Of a DNA stretch of 19,452 bases, positions 1-7,173 are shown in pieces. Both the position numbers and the translations under genes were made by a program. Origin of the DNA: Bacillota bacterium (GTDB lineage: Bacteria > Bacillota > Clostridia > Christensenellales > SZUA-584); assembly GCA_023410595.1 (NCBI GenBank), contig JAEYPO010000012.1, positions 1-19,452 on the forward strand, given 5' to 3'. Position 1 is the first letter of the stretch. Every line of letters begins with the position of its first letter. The notes under the pieces are model-generated. The model was given only the letters and a program-made list of their open reading frames with translations, did no database searches and was not told the DNA's origin.

Positions 1-332
1 TTATCCATGCAGGATATGGCTCCTTTCGGTAATGTTTTTGTCTTTCAACTCAACAATACCCCGTGAGCCAGCTCCTGCATCTTTTATTTTCAAGGTTCAG
101 TGTCCAATATGTATTGTAGTCCTACAGACTATTAATAATTGACTCAATAATATTCTAGAAATAAAATACCGGAGTAGATATAATAAGAATATTATTTTGA
201 TGGAGCAAATGGTTTGTGAGTTCCCCATTATGCTTATAATCCCCCTCTTTGTTCACAAATTGTTAACATTTCTTTGCTCAATTATTACAACTTTATTAAG
301 ACTTTTCGCTGTAAATGCGGTAAAATACTGCT
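1..332. other. AT-rich left-edge region with a long inverted repeat
   Basis: No complete gene is visible. Positions 7-22 and 65-80 form an inverted repeat, 14 of 16 bases pairing, with a 42-nt loop. On the minus strand the loop carries AAAGGAG (about 28-22), and an ATG at 8-6 follows the end of the stem, so a leftward gene may begin here and run out of the window. A minus-strand 11-codon ORF starts at position 80, in the distal arm, but has no clear ribosome binding site. The arrangement could be a translational attenuator or the end of a mobile element. The window cuts it too short to decide. Confidence 0.4.
139..167 (+). promoter_or_regulatory. Possible sigma-A promoter upstream of the L,D-transpeptidase gene
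   Basis: TTGACT at 139-144, a 17-nt spacer, then TAAAAT at 162-167. This would give a leader of about 160 nt before the ATG at 333. A second, closer candidate is TTGTTA at 260-265, 17 nt, TATTAC at 283-288. Sequence alone does not say which is used. Confidence 0.4.
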
Positions 333-1463
333 ATGTATTTTTCATATGATAATAAAGTTAAGCTTAAAAGAATAGCTGCCGCGGCTTTGCTTTTATGCCT
401 TGCCGTCGCCATGGCGTGCGTGTTGGGTGCCTGCGCCCTTAATGCGGGGGCTAAGGTCGAGATAACGGCTGTTGCGCAGACGCCGGAGGCCGTGACACCG
501 ACACCGACGGAAACGCCGTCGGCCCTGCCCACCATAGAGCCTACGCCTGTGCCCACAACTACTACGCCCGCATGGCACCCGCAGGAGGTGAAAAAAGGAG
601 CGCAGGGCGGCGACGTTGAGGTGCTTAAGGAAAGGCTTAAGCAGCTTGGGTTTTACCTTTCCGACGAGGCGATGGATACGTACGGCGACAAGACCGCGGT
701 AGCGGTCGGCGAATTTCAGCGGCTGAGCGGCCTTGAAAGCACGGGCGAAGCGGACGCGCAGACGTGCCTGCGGCTGTTTTCACAGGACGCGGTAAAGTGC
801 GCCGATTTTTCCACGCTTGCCCCCACGGTGAATATGACGTTTGAAGAGCTGACGGGCGACGACGGTTCAAGGGACTTCCCTAAGGGCTATCCCGCGGCGG
901 ACACATATTACGTTATCGTCGATATTAAGCATCAGGTCGTCATGGTGTATACGAAGGACGAAAACGGAGAATACACCGTTCCCGTAAGGTATATGCTCTG
1001 TTCCACGGGCCTTGAAAACAGAACGCCCGTCGGCAAGTTCGAGCTCGATACATACAAGCTGCGGTTCTCGAAGTTCGATAGGGACGGCCGCTACGGGCAG
1101 TACTGGACGCAGATATTCAAAGCGTTTTACTTCCACACGTTCCTTTACACCGAGCTGGACGCGGCGACATACGATGAGCAGACATATCTCGAACTGGGCA
1201 GCAAAGCGTCTCACGGATGCGTGAGGCTCACCGTTCCCGACGCTAAGTGGATGTGGTACAACATTGGCTACGGCACGAAATGCGAGATACGAAAAGGCAA
1301 AGCGGGCGACACGGCGACGGCCATGATACGCGAGCAGCTTAAGCTGGCCGCTCTCCCCGAACAGCGCGTAAGCCTGAAGCCGGGGGAGATACCCAACACC
1401 GACAACTGGTCTATAGAGAACGTGAAGATAGAGATACCCTATGTACAGGGTTCGCAGGATTAA
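333..1463 (+). CDS. L,D-transpeptidase (YkuD fold) with peptidoglycan-binding domain
   Basis: 376 aa. Probable envelope enzyme that makes 3-3 peptide cross-links, or attaches groups, in peptidoglycan. The N-terminus has Lys/Arg, a hydrophobic stretch (about residues 14-33) and a lipobox-like LGAC with Cys34, so the protein is probably a lipoprotein. A Pro/Thr-rich linker (about 48-82) leads to a PG_binding_1-like domain (about 88-150). The C-terminal catalytic domain (about 190-320) has the YkuD signature SHGCVRLT with nucleophile Cys296 and His294, plus the upstream conserved His268. The start at 333 is the only in-frame ATG before the signal peptide, although its ribosome binding site is poor. 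The gene stands alone and is followed directly by a terminator. YkuD domains also occur in carboxypeptidase-type enzymes, so the exact reaction is inferred. Confidence 0.9.
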   Translation: MYFSYDNKVKLKRIAAAALLLCLAVAMACVLGACALNAGAKVEITAVAQTPEAVTPTPTETPSALPTIEPTPVPTTTTPAWHPQEVKKGAQGGDVEVLKERLKQLGFYLSDEAMDTYGDKTAVAVGEFQRLSGLESTGEADAQTCLRLFSQDAVKCADFSTLAPTVNMTFEELTGDDGSRDFPKGYPAADTYYVIVDIKHQVVMVYTKDENGEYTVPVRYMLCSTGLENRTPVGKFELDTYKLRFSKFDRDGRYGQYWTQIFKAFYFHTFLYTELDAATYDEQTYLELGSKASHGCVRLTVPDAKWMWYNIGYGTKCEIRKGKAGDTATAMIREQLKLAALPEQRVSLKPGEIPNTDNWSIENVKIEIPYVQGSQD

Positions 1464-1466
1464 GGC

Positions 1467-1488
1467 GGGCGTTTGATAAACGCCCTTT
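1467..1488 (+). terminator. Rho-independent terminator after the L,D-transpeptidase gene
   Basis: GGGCGTTT at 1467-1474 pairs perfectly with AAACGCCC at 1478-1485 across a 3-nt loop, followed by TTT. It begins 4 nt after the stop codon. The T-run is short. Confidence 0.7.
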
Positions 1489-1507
1489 GCGATAAGAGGA
1501 ATACCCT

Positions 1508-1543
1508 ATCGGCGCTGCGCGCCACTTCCCCTAAGAGGGGAAG
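1508..1543. repeat. Intergenic palindromic repeat, CTTCCCC/GGGGAAG family
   Basis: A GGCGC-x-GCGCC-like hairpin (about 1511-1523) is followed by CTTCCCC-TAAGA-GGGGAAG (1525-1543). Better-preserved copies lie at about 4409-4455 and 4618-4662, and degenerate ones near 17317 and 17411. Confidence 0.65.
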
Positions 1544-1578
1544 CTTATGCGGAGCGGCAGGGAAGCAACGTCAAAACG

Positions 1579-1603
1579 TGTAGGGGCGACCTGTGGTCGC
1601 CGG
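1579..1603. repeat. REP-like palindrome, GGCGACC-TGT-GGTCGCC
   Basis: Arms at 1585-1591 and 1595-1601 pair perfectly around TGT, preceded by GTAGG. The same palindrome with its flank recurs at about 3970-3991. It is one of a family with different but complementary arms. Confidence 0.75.
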
Positions 1604-1651
1604 ATATGATGCTTATTCACCCTTAAAAGGTATTTTTATGCCGGTATCACG

Positions 1652-2557
1652 CTAGAATCCAAAGTCGGCGCCGTCTGTGACAGTATCCTCATCCGTTACG
1701 CTTGCTTCTTGCGCAGCGCACAATCCCGTCATGCGTTCGCTTAGTTCCCACACGCGCTTGCGGGCGTATGCGTCGTGCGAACGGTGCGAGGACGCGACGG
1801 CTTTGCCGCGCACGAAGTATTTGCCCGATACGCCCTCATATTCGGGCGACGCCGCGAGAGCGGCTATCGTCTGCGCTACGGATTCAGGAGACCTGAACAG
1901 CAGCTTGTGGCATTTGGCGAGAAAAGACCCGTGGCCGTTTTCGCGGTTTAATACGATGTCTGTGCCCACTATGCCGGGGTCGAGGGCGTTTATGCTAACG
2001 CCCGTGCCGTGAAGGCGCTCTGATAGCTCGTACATGCACAGCAGTGCGGCGAGCTTGGACTGCGAATAGCCCGTGAGCGCTGTATAGTGCTTTTTAATGT
2101 TGATGTCGCCAAAACGTATGCGGCCCCACCTGTGCGCTACCGACGATATGTTTAATATCCTCGAGGGCGCGCTGCTTTTTAGCAGCGGCAGCAGCCTTTG
2201 GGTAAGCAGAAACGAACCTAAGTGGTTTACGCCGAAGTGCAGCTCGCAGCCGTCCGCCGTCTCGTGACGGGAGGCGCTTAGCGTGCCCGCGTTGTTTAAA
2301 AGCGCATCAAGCCGCGCGTACCGCTCCGTAAATTCCTCAGCAAACGCGTCTATGCATTTCATCGAGGCGAGGTCGCACAGCATCAGCTCGACGCGGCCTG
2401 CGCTCTTCGCGCGTATCTCACCCAGCGCTTCCGCGCCCCTTCTTTTGTCGCGGCACAGCATTACCACATGGCAGCCCATGCGCGCAAGCTCGATGCAGGC
2501 AGCCTTGCCGAGCCCCGAGTTTGCCCCCGTGACCAAAACGATGCTGCTCTTTACCAT
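1652..2557 (-). CDS. Short-chain dehydrogenase/reductase (retinol-dehydrogenase-like SDR)
   Basis: 301 aa. NAD(P)-dependent oxidoreductase acting in the cytoplasm on an unknown alcohol or carbonyl substrate. The Rossmann signature TGANSGLG is at residues 10-17, NNAG at 88-91, the catalytic Ser in the NISS segment (about 138-139), and YSQSK with Tyr164 and Lys168. All core SDR residues are present. The lack of a C-terminal membrane anchor and the length of about 300 aa fit the bacterial relatives of RDH/WWOX-type SDRs. The start ATG at 2557 has GGAG 8 nt upstream. It is monocistronic and divergent from the sigma-factor gene across a 400-bp spacer. The C-terminal 20 residues are acidic and low in complexity, which is unusual for the family but not disruptive. 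Confidence 0.9.
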   Translation of the reverse strand: MVKSSIVLVTGANSGLGKAACIELARMGCHVVMLCRDKRRGAEALGEIRAKSAGRVELMLCDLASMKCIDAFAEEFTERYARLDALLNNAGTLSASRHETADGCELHFGVNHLGSFLLTQRLLPLLKSSAPSRILNISSVAHRWGRIRFGDINIKKHYTALTGYSQSKLAALLCMYELSERLHGTGVSINALDPGIVGTDIVLNRENGHGSFLAKCHKLLFRSPESVAQTIAALAASPEYEGVSGKYFVRGKAVASSHRSHDAYARKRVWELSERMTGLCAAQEASVTDEDTVTDGADFGF

Positions 2558-2960
2558 TTAAGACTCCAACGCCCGAAAAACGCCGGATCCCAAAAAAGCT
2601 TAACAGCGATTTTGGGCTGCAATTCCAGGAACCCCTAATAATGAATAACCTTTGGGGCAATGATACAGGGTCGGCGATAAACTAAAAAAGCCGCCTGCCG
2701 GGTTTCCGGGCTACGATAAAAAAGATTATTGCAGCTATATTATACTATTCGCTGGCATATGCGGCAATATCATTATTATATACATATGCACTAAGCAGCC
2801 GCAGCGTTATTCGCCGTCCGGCGGGGGAGTGCACCAGCCGCTCTCATATATGCCTTCAATTAATATCATGGTACAATATAAAAAATACAAATTATTCGCA
2901 ATATTTGTCACACTGTTTCGTCATATCTGTGTAATCGGTTATAAAGCCAAGTAAAAGGCG
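2558..2960. other. Divergent intergenic region between the SDR and sigma-factor genes
   Basis: No coding sequence is supported. The centre (about 2730-2800) and 2860-2930 are AT-rich and probably hold the promoters of both genes. I could not settle on a convincing TTGACA/TATAAT pair; TACAAT near 2872 is only a -10 candidate. A GC-rich segment with CCGGGTTTCCGGG (about 2698-2711), next to an A-run on the plus strand, would read as a hairpin plus T-run on the minus strand. Its role is unclear. Confidence 0.4.
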
Positions 2961-3488
2961 GTGAGGCGGCTGTATAAGAATGTTATAAGGGAGGTCTTTG
3001 AGGACAACTATGCGCGGTTCAGGGCATACCTTAAGGGGCGTTTTTTCAGCCTTAACGACTATGACGCCGAAGACCTCATACAGCAGACCGCATTAAGGCT
3101 GCTTTACCGGGGCGAGGATATCGCGGGCATAAAGAACCTTACGTCGTACGTATATACGGCGCTCGAAAACGCCGCGAAGGACCTTTTCCGCAAACGAAAA
3201 AACGAGACGCTTAAGTCTGAGTGCCCAAAAGGAAGCAGGGAAGACGCGGCGGGCTACGCGATAGCGGGGGAGCTTAGGCGCGTTATCATGGCGGAGCTTG
3301 AAAAAATGGATGAAAAACAGCGCTACGTTTTCATAGAGACGGAAATAAAGGGGCGCAGCTACTTTGAGCTCGCACAGGAGACGGGTGAGAAGCTGGGAAC
3401 GCTGCTCTCGCGCAAGAGCAGGGCGGCAAAGAAACTAAAAGAAACGATAAACGGATATATGAATCAGGAGGATATGAAACATGGATGA
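2961..3488 (+). CDS. RNA polymerase sigma factor, sigma-70/ECF type
   Basis: 175 aa. Region 2 lies at about residues 13-80, with the acidic DAEDLIQQT segment and the aromatic-rich SYVYTALENAAKDLFRKR segment. Region 4 lies at about 112-163, a helix-turn-helix ending in LLSRKSRAAKKLKE. There is no region 1 or 3, as in ECF factors. The start is GTG at 2961, because an in-frame TAA at 2952 rules out extension and no later start keeps region 2. The ribosome binding site is weak. The stop overlaps the next gene by 8 nt, so the two are translationally coupled. In family terms, a sigma factor paired with a small membrane protein usually means surface-stress control with the partner as regulator. The promoters it recognises cannot be read from this window. 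Confidence 0.85.
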   Translation: MRRLYKNVIREVFEDNYARFRAYLKGRFFSLNDYDAEDLIQQTALRLLYRGEDIAGIKNLTSYVYTALENAAKDLFRKRKNETLKSECPKGSREDAAGYAIAGELRRVIMAELEKMDEKQRYVFIETEIKGRSYFELAQETGEKLGTLLSRKSRAAKKLKETINGYMNQEDMKHG

Positions 3489-3948
3489 AAAATGTAAAGG
3501 CGGCGCGGAGGGCGCGATGAAGGTGTTAAAGGTGATAGGGCTGACGGTGCTCGGCATAGCGGCGGCGTTTCTTTTCGGGTTTGTGATACTGCTGCTGTGG
3601 AACTGGCTTATGCCGCACATATTCGGTTTGCCCGAGATAACGTATTGGGAAGGCGTAGGGCTGCTCATTCTCTCGTGCATACTGTTCGGACGCATGGGCG
3701 GCGGTTCGTCGAGCGAGAAAAAGAAAGTCAAGGATTCGGTAAGGAGCACTATAAAGGAAGATATCAAGGAAGAGATTAAAAAAGAGATAGCAAAGGAATT
3801 CGAAAAAGAGTTCGGCAGACAAGTCAGCAAAGACGGCAAGGGCGGCAAAGAGAACGCCGCATGCGACGAGTTTTACGAGGAGTGGTGGGAAGCGCAGGGC
3901 AAAGAGAGCTTCGAGAAGTATTCGAGCCGGCAAGAAGAACAGAAATAA
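3481..3948 (+). CDS. Small membrane protein encoded with the sigma factor (putative regulatory partner)
   Basis: 155 aa. A transmembrane helix at about residues 16-39 leads into WNWLMPHIFGLPEITYW (about 40-56) and a second hydrophobic stretch LLILSCILFG (about 61-70). The rest is a highly charged, probably coiled-coil cytoplasmic tail rich in Lys and Glu (about 77-155). The W-N-x-xMP-x-FGLP-x-IT-x-W motif is a recurring pattern I know from small proteins encoded directly behind ECF-like sigma factors in Bacteroidota and other phyla. An anti-sigma or sensor role is inferred from context only. AGGAGG lies about 9 nt before ATG 3481. An internal ATG at 3517, also preceded by a GGAGGG, could give a shorter form. 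Confidence 0.75.
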   Translation: MDEKCKGGAEGAMKVLKVIGLTVLGIAAAFLFGFVILLLWNWLMPHIFGLPEITYWEGVGLLILSCILFGRMGGGSSSEKKKVKDSVRSTIKEDIKEEIKKEIAKEFEKEFGRQVSKDGKGGKENAACDEFYEEWWEAQGKESFEKYSSRQEEQK

Positions 3949-3969
3949 GGATGTGAGGCAAAAGCGCGC

Positions 3970-4035
3970 GTAGGGGCGACCTGTGGTCGCCAGAATGAAG
4001 GCAGGAAGGCGGGCGTCCAAAGGACGCCCCTACTC
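3970..4035. repeat. Facing pair of REP-like palindromes (BIME-like)
   Basis: GGCGACC-TGT-GGTCGCC (3975-3991) preceded by GTAGG, then about 19 nt, then GGGCGTCC-AAA-GGACGCCC (4011-4029) followed by CTAC. The two lie in opposite orientation, so the outer GTAGGGGCG and CGCCCCTAC are also complementary. The layout resembles the paired REPs of bacterial interspersed mosaic elements. Confidence 0.7.
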
Positions 4036-4197
4036 ATTAACATTCGGAATCATCATGCGGTATCCGCATCACAATAAACGAATACTATCTAAATGACCGG
4101 AACGACATACTCCTACGGGGCACACGGCAGGGTCGCTCCCTACAATTTATCCTTTATTCATAGCAATGACAGATTGGGGTATATCGACAATCTCAGG

Positions 4198-4218
4198 CCT
4201 TCCCCCCACGGGGGAAGG
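4198..4218. repeat. CCTTCCCC/GGGGAAGG hairpin repeat
   Basis: CCTTCCCC and GGGGAAGG are inverted around a CCACG centre. It is a partial copy of the family seen in full at 4409-4455 and 4618-4662. Confidence 0.65.
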
Positions 4219-4320
4219 TGGGCAGATTGTCTATTCAAGTGCAACACTTAGCCAAAATTCATTAGGGGATAACCAGCCAAGGCATTTCCGCGGTCTATTG
4301 TTGATGCTTTCCGCTACCGC

Positions 4321-4472
4321 GGCGCCTTTTTAAGACGCCCCTGCTACGCGAAAAGAACAATTATTATAAGAACAAGCGGGGGCGGTCATTGATCGCCCCT
4401 ACTCTCGGCCTTCCCCCACGGGGGGAAGGTGGCGCGAAGCGCCGGATGAGGGGGTGGACAAGCTGCAACACT
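4321..4472. repeat. ~152-bp direct repeat, copy A
   Basis: The unit contains, in order: an AAGACGCCCCTGCTACGCG block, an AT-rich AGAACAATTATTATAAGAAC block, a GGGCGGTCA/TGATCGCCC palindrome, a CCTTCCCCC/GGGGGGAAGG hairpin, a GGCGC-GAA-GCGCC hairpin and CGGATGAGGG. Copy B at 4529-4681 has the same order with scattered substitutions and short indels. Confidence 0.8.
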
Positions 4473-4528
4473 TTAAGATTCCTCACTTATGTTCGGAATG
4501 ACATATGGTAGGTTATCTGACACTCTGA

Positions 4529-4681
4529 GGGCGCTTTTTTAAGACGCCCCTGCTACGCGGAAAGAACAATTATTATAAGAACAAGCGGGCGATCACTGAT
4601 CGCCCCTGCTCTCTGAGCCTTCCCCCACGGGGGAAGGTGGCGCGAAGCGCCGGATGAGGGGCGTGGATATGTAGCAACACC
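4529..4681. repeat. ~152-bp direct repeat, copy B
   Basis: Second copy of the unit at 4321-4472, about 208 bp downstream. Its palindrome reads GGGCGATCA-C-TGATCGCCC, perfect here but imperfect in copy A. Both copies end with a GCAACACYT motif. Confidence 0.8.
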
Positions 4682-4727
4682 TCATCAGTCCCTGCACTAA
4701 GTTGTCAGCAGCCCTGCTTTCTTGTGG

Positions 4728-5405
4728 TTACAGCCCCATGTCCTTTTTCATCTTCGCCAGCTCTTCGTCGACGGAAGCGCCGCCCTGTTTGGCGTACTTC
4801 TCTTCCAGCGCTTTGGCTTCGTCTATGGGCTCGGCGTTGAGTTCCGACATCGCCGTGGCTTCGTCGAGCATCCTGTTGGCTTTGTCTTCCATGCGGTTGA
4901 AAGCGTCCATTGCTCCGGCTGATTTGCCCACCGAAGAAGTGACTTCGTTGAGCTTTTCCTGCGTTTTCGCGACGGCGACCTTCGCCTTGATAGTCTCGCG
5001 GCGTGCGGCGAGCGTCTCTATGTCGCTCGTCAGCTTGTCGTGCATCTGGCGCATCTTGACGGCGTTCTCATGCGCGGCGGCGTACGCAGTAACAAGGCCC
5101 GCGCCCGCGGCTTCGAGCTGCTGCTTCTTGCCTATGAACACGCGCGCGTCGTCCTCTTTCCCGGCCTCCAGCGCCTTCTTAGCGTAATCGGCGTATTTGT
5201 CTACCTGTGCCTGGTTCTCGTCCACAAGGCGCTTCGTGCGCGACTCTTCGGCCATGACGCCCGCTGTCTCTTTCTTGACCTCCGAGAGGTCCTCCATAAG
5301 ATCGCGCATATACTGGTCGATCATCTTGCCCGGGTCTTCCATCTTGTCGAGCATCGCGTTTACGTTAGCCTTTATTATGTCTCCGAATCTTGATAAAATA
5401 GCCAT
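4728..5405 (-). CDS. pspA: PspA/IM30 family phage-shock protein
   Basis: 225 aa, the usual length for PspA. The protein is almost wholly alpha-helical and rich in Ala, Glu, Lys and Met. The N-terminal helix MAILSRFGDIIKANVNAMLD is the amphipathic membrane-binding segment, followed by the conserved EDPGKMIDQYMRDL motif (about 23-36) and long coiled-coil helices to about 170. The family forms ESCRT-III-like oligomers on the inner face of the membrane and protects against loss of membrane integrity. The start ATG at 5405 has GGAGG 8 nt upstream. It is the second gene after the TPM-domain protein (87-nt gap, same strand) and probably shares its promoter. No PspF-like regulator is nearby. The assignment is firm; the stimulus is unknown. 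Confidence 0.93.
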   Translation of the reverse strand: MAILSRFGDIIKANVNAMLDKMEDPGKMIDQYMRDLMEDLSEVKKETAGVMAEESRTKRLVDENQAQVDKYADYAKKALEAGKEDDARVFIGKKQQLEAAGAGLVTAYAAAHENAVKMRQMHDKLTSDIETLAARRETIKAKVAVAKTQEKLNEVTSSVGKSAGAMDAFNRMEDKANRMLDEATAMSELNAEPIDEAKALEEKYAKQGGASVDEELAKMKKDMGL

Positions 5406-5492
5406 TCTTGTTCCTCCATATTCTAAAGTGTTTGCCGTTAAAGGCAGTATGATTAATTATTATTTGTTACGTTTTGTCACCGGCTTCTCAAT

Positions 5493-6548
5493 CTATTTGC
5501 CGTCGTCGTCGGTGTTTTTGTCGTACTTTTTAGCGAGGTTTTCGGCCTCGTCGTCGGCCCCAAATTTCTCAAGAGGCGTCTTGAGCATATCTTCCGTCTG
5601 CTTCGCCTCGAGATTCTTCTGCTTCTTGGCGTGCCGCCACCAGACGAACAACAGTATCAGTATCACCAAAACGCCGATAACTATGAGCACGGGTATCCAC
5701 GGCGACGTCGTGACTGTCATTATGCGCGTTGCGGTAAGGTCGAACGACTTGCTGAAATACTGCTCGTACGAAAGGCTTAAGTCGTTGTAGTACCTGTCGA
5801 GGTAGTTGCCGAGTATGTATCCCGCTTCCTGGTCTATCACCGCTTTGGCCTGCGAGCCTACGGTATACCAGTACCTGTAGGTGGTCTCGTTCTCGAACAG
5901 CACGAGCAGCATGTGCGCCTGGTCGGTAAACAGCTCCATATACTTCGACTCTGTAAACACCCGCAAATCTTCCATAGAAGGCGTCTCCCGCGAGCCGTTT
6001 ATATTTCCGGTAAGATAGACGTAAGGCTGCACTCCCGTCTTCGCGTAGAAGTTTTTAAGCCCCGGCAGCAGCTCGGATTCGTCGAGCAACAGCCCGAGTT
6101 CGTCGGTATAGTAGCCCGTTTCGTTTACCGAACCTTTAGGCAGCGCTTCGCGCACTACGGTGGACTTTGTTATCTCCTGGCTGCCGCCGCTGTCTCCCGC
6201 GAATATGTCCGCTCCGAACGAGGACGCGATAAATATTAATATTACTATAACAACTATGATGCCGAATATCGCCGAGCTGCAGCCGCACCCGCGCCTGCCT
6301 CCGCCGCCTATGAATATCGGCCCGCCAAAGCTGCTGTTGCCAAGGCCCATGCCGCGGTTAGTGCCGCCTCTGAAGCCGCCGAAGCTTCCGAAGCCGCCGA
6401 AGCCGCCGCTGCCGCCCGAATATCCCCGGCCGCCGCCTCCGAAGCCGCCCTTAAAGCCTCCGCCGCCTCCGCCGCCAAAGCTGCCGAAGCCTCCGCCGCC
6501 GCCGCCGAAGCCGCCGCCTCCGCCGCCAAAACCGCCTCCTCTGCCCAT
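5493..6548 (-). CDS. Gly-rich TPM-domain membrane protein, upstream partner of PspA
   Basis: 351 aa. The order is unusual: a very Gly/Phe-rich N-terminal region (about 1-84), a short RRGCGCSS stretch, TM1 (about 93-111), an extracytoplasmic TPM-like domain (about 144-276, beginning NETGYYTDELGLL), TM2 (about 284-304) and a charged tail. TPM domains (Pfam TPM_phosphatase) are found in thylakoid and bacterial envelope-maintenance proteins, and Gly-rich segments in that family are more often C-terminal. I chose ATG 6548 because AAAGAGG lies 8 nt before it; the ATG at 6566 has no such site. With a promoter in front and pspA behind, it is probably the membrane sensor or anchor of a PspA envelope-stress module. 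Phosphatase activity should not be assumed. Confidence 0.82.
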   Translation of the reverse strand: MGRGGGFGGGGGGFGGGGGGFGSFGGGGGGGFKGGFGGGGRGYSGGSGGFGGFGSFGGFRGGTNRGMGLGNSSFGGPIFIGGGGRRGCGCSSAIFGIIVVIVILIFIASSFGADIFAGDSGGSQEITKSTVVREALPKGSVNETGYYTDELGLLLDESELLPGLKNFYAKTGVQPYVYLTGNINGSRETPSMEDLRVFTESKYMELFTDQAHMLLVLFENETTYRYWYTVGSQAKAVIDQEAGYILGNYLDRYYNDLSLSYEQYFSKSFDLTATRIMTVTTSPWIPVLIVIGVLVILILLFVWWRHAKKQKNLEAKQTEDMLKTPLEKFGADDEAENLAKKYDKNTDDDGK

Positions 6549-6619
6549 AGAAACAACCTCTTTCACATGGAATCTGCCGCCAAAAAAGTTTCCGCTTTCT
6601 GGGGCAATATCTCAATTCA

Positions 6620-6648
6620 AATCTATCACGGCGTATCCGCTATGTCAA
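6620..6648 (-). promoter_or_regulatory. Sigma-A promoter of the TPM-pspA operon
   Basis: On the minus strand: TTGACA (6648-6643), a 17-nt spacer, TAGATT (6625-6620). The expected start near 6612 gives a leader of about 65 nt before ATG 6548. Confidence 0.75.
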
Positions 6649-6733
6649 TTTCTATCGCGTGTTTCGCGAAAACAACCTTAAATCGGCGCCCATAGAAAGA
6701 ATTATAGGATACAATTAGAATTTAGCATATGTT

Positions 6734-6952
6734 GTGACTTTATCACTTCACTATGCACTGTGCGCTACTTATAATATAGACATACACCAGGTAATTACAT
6801 CGGGCCATACATCAGCTATTGCTCAGGCTTTTGCAGCTGGTATTTACAACGGGGAGCATACGGTTTGTGCAGCGGCGTATGCATCAGATATGGCAGAAAA
6901 TGCGCGGGTACCGCTGACAAGGGGAGATGGACAGGCGATGGTGACTGTTTGA
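6734..6952 (+). pseudogene. Possible gene remnant (72 codons, unrecognised)
   Basis: The translation looks protein-like in its second half (for example SGHTSAIAQAFAAGIYNGEH, then SDMAENARVPLTRGDGQ), but there is no ribosome binding site at the first ATG and no family I can name. The stop codon at 6950 lies inside a perfect hairpin (6951-6969), as at the end of a genuine gene. It may be the C-terminal scrap of a deleted gene, or chance. Confidence 0.25.
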
Positions 6953-6969
6953 GGCGCTTAAAGCGCCTC
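6951..6969 (+). terminator. Perfect 9-bp hairpin at the stop of the 6734-6952 ORF
   Basis: GAGGCGCTT (6951-6959) and AAGCGCCTC (6961-6969) pair perfectly around one base. No T-run follows, so intrinsic termination is doubtful. Confidence 0.4.
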
Positions 6970-7062
6970 CCGACCCGCGCAACATTCAACAATTTCTCAC
7001 AAGAAATGATTATGAATAAATAAAGGCGATCTGCGCATTATATTAAACGAGGTGAGAGTCGA

Positions 7063-7140
7063 ATGTTTGTTAAACATGGACTTGATGACCTTGTCAGTCG
7101 ATTGGAAGCGAGGAGCGCGATCTTCAGTCCGGGTGACTGA
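7063..7140 (+). CDS. 25-codon small ORF with good ribosome binding site (leader peptide?)
   Basis: ATG 7063 is preceded by GAGGTGA at an 8-nt spacing. The peptide begins MFVKHGLDDLVSRLEAR and ends FSPGD; the middle could form an amphipathic helix. The start codon lies in a small hairpin, ATGTTT-GTT-AAACAT (7063-7077). The ORF stops just before two strong hairpins (7143-7169 and 7174-7195), the second with a T-run. It could be a leader peptide, a small protein, or the coding part of a structured RNA. I recognise no homologue. Confidence 0.35.
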   Translation: MFVKHGLDDLVSRLEARSAIFSPGD

Positions 7141-7142
7141 CC

Positions 7143-7169
7143 AGCCCCGATGTTGGTATTTCCGGGGCT
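7143..7169 (+). other. GC-rich hairpin after the 25-codon ORF
   Basis: AGCCCCG (7143-7149) pairs with CGGGGCT (7163-7169) around a 13-nt loop. It lies directly between the small ORF and the terminator. Confidence 0.55.
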
Positions 7170-7173
7170 AAGT

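Larger units (their letters stand above)
3949..4727. other. Repeat-rich spacer between the sigma operon and pspA
   Basis: About 780 bp without a supportable gene. It is composed largely of short palindromic repeats: a facing pair at 3970-4035, a CCTTCCCC/GGGGAAGG hairpin at 4198-4218, and two ~152-bp direct copies at 4321-4472 and 4529-4681. The convergent genes on both sides end here, so the palindromes may also serve as transcription barriers. Confidence 0.7.

Noticed and set aside
3435..4020. Minus-strand ORFs of 137 and 164 aa
   Set aside because: Antisense shadows of the membrane-protein gene that is coupled to the sigma factor.
3949..4727. CRISPR array
   Set aside because: The repeats are palindromic, of several kinds, and not evenly spaced with unique spacers. 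No cas gene is present.
6160..6681. Proline-rich 173-aa plus-strand ORF
   Set aside because: Antisense image of the Gly-rich codons of the TPM protein, which has family similarity and a ribosome binding site.
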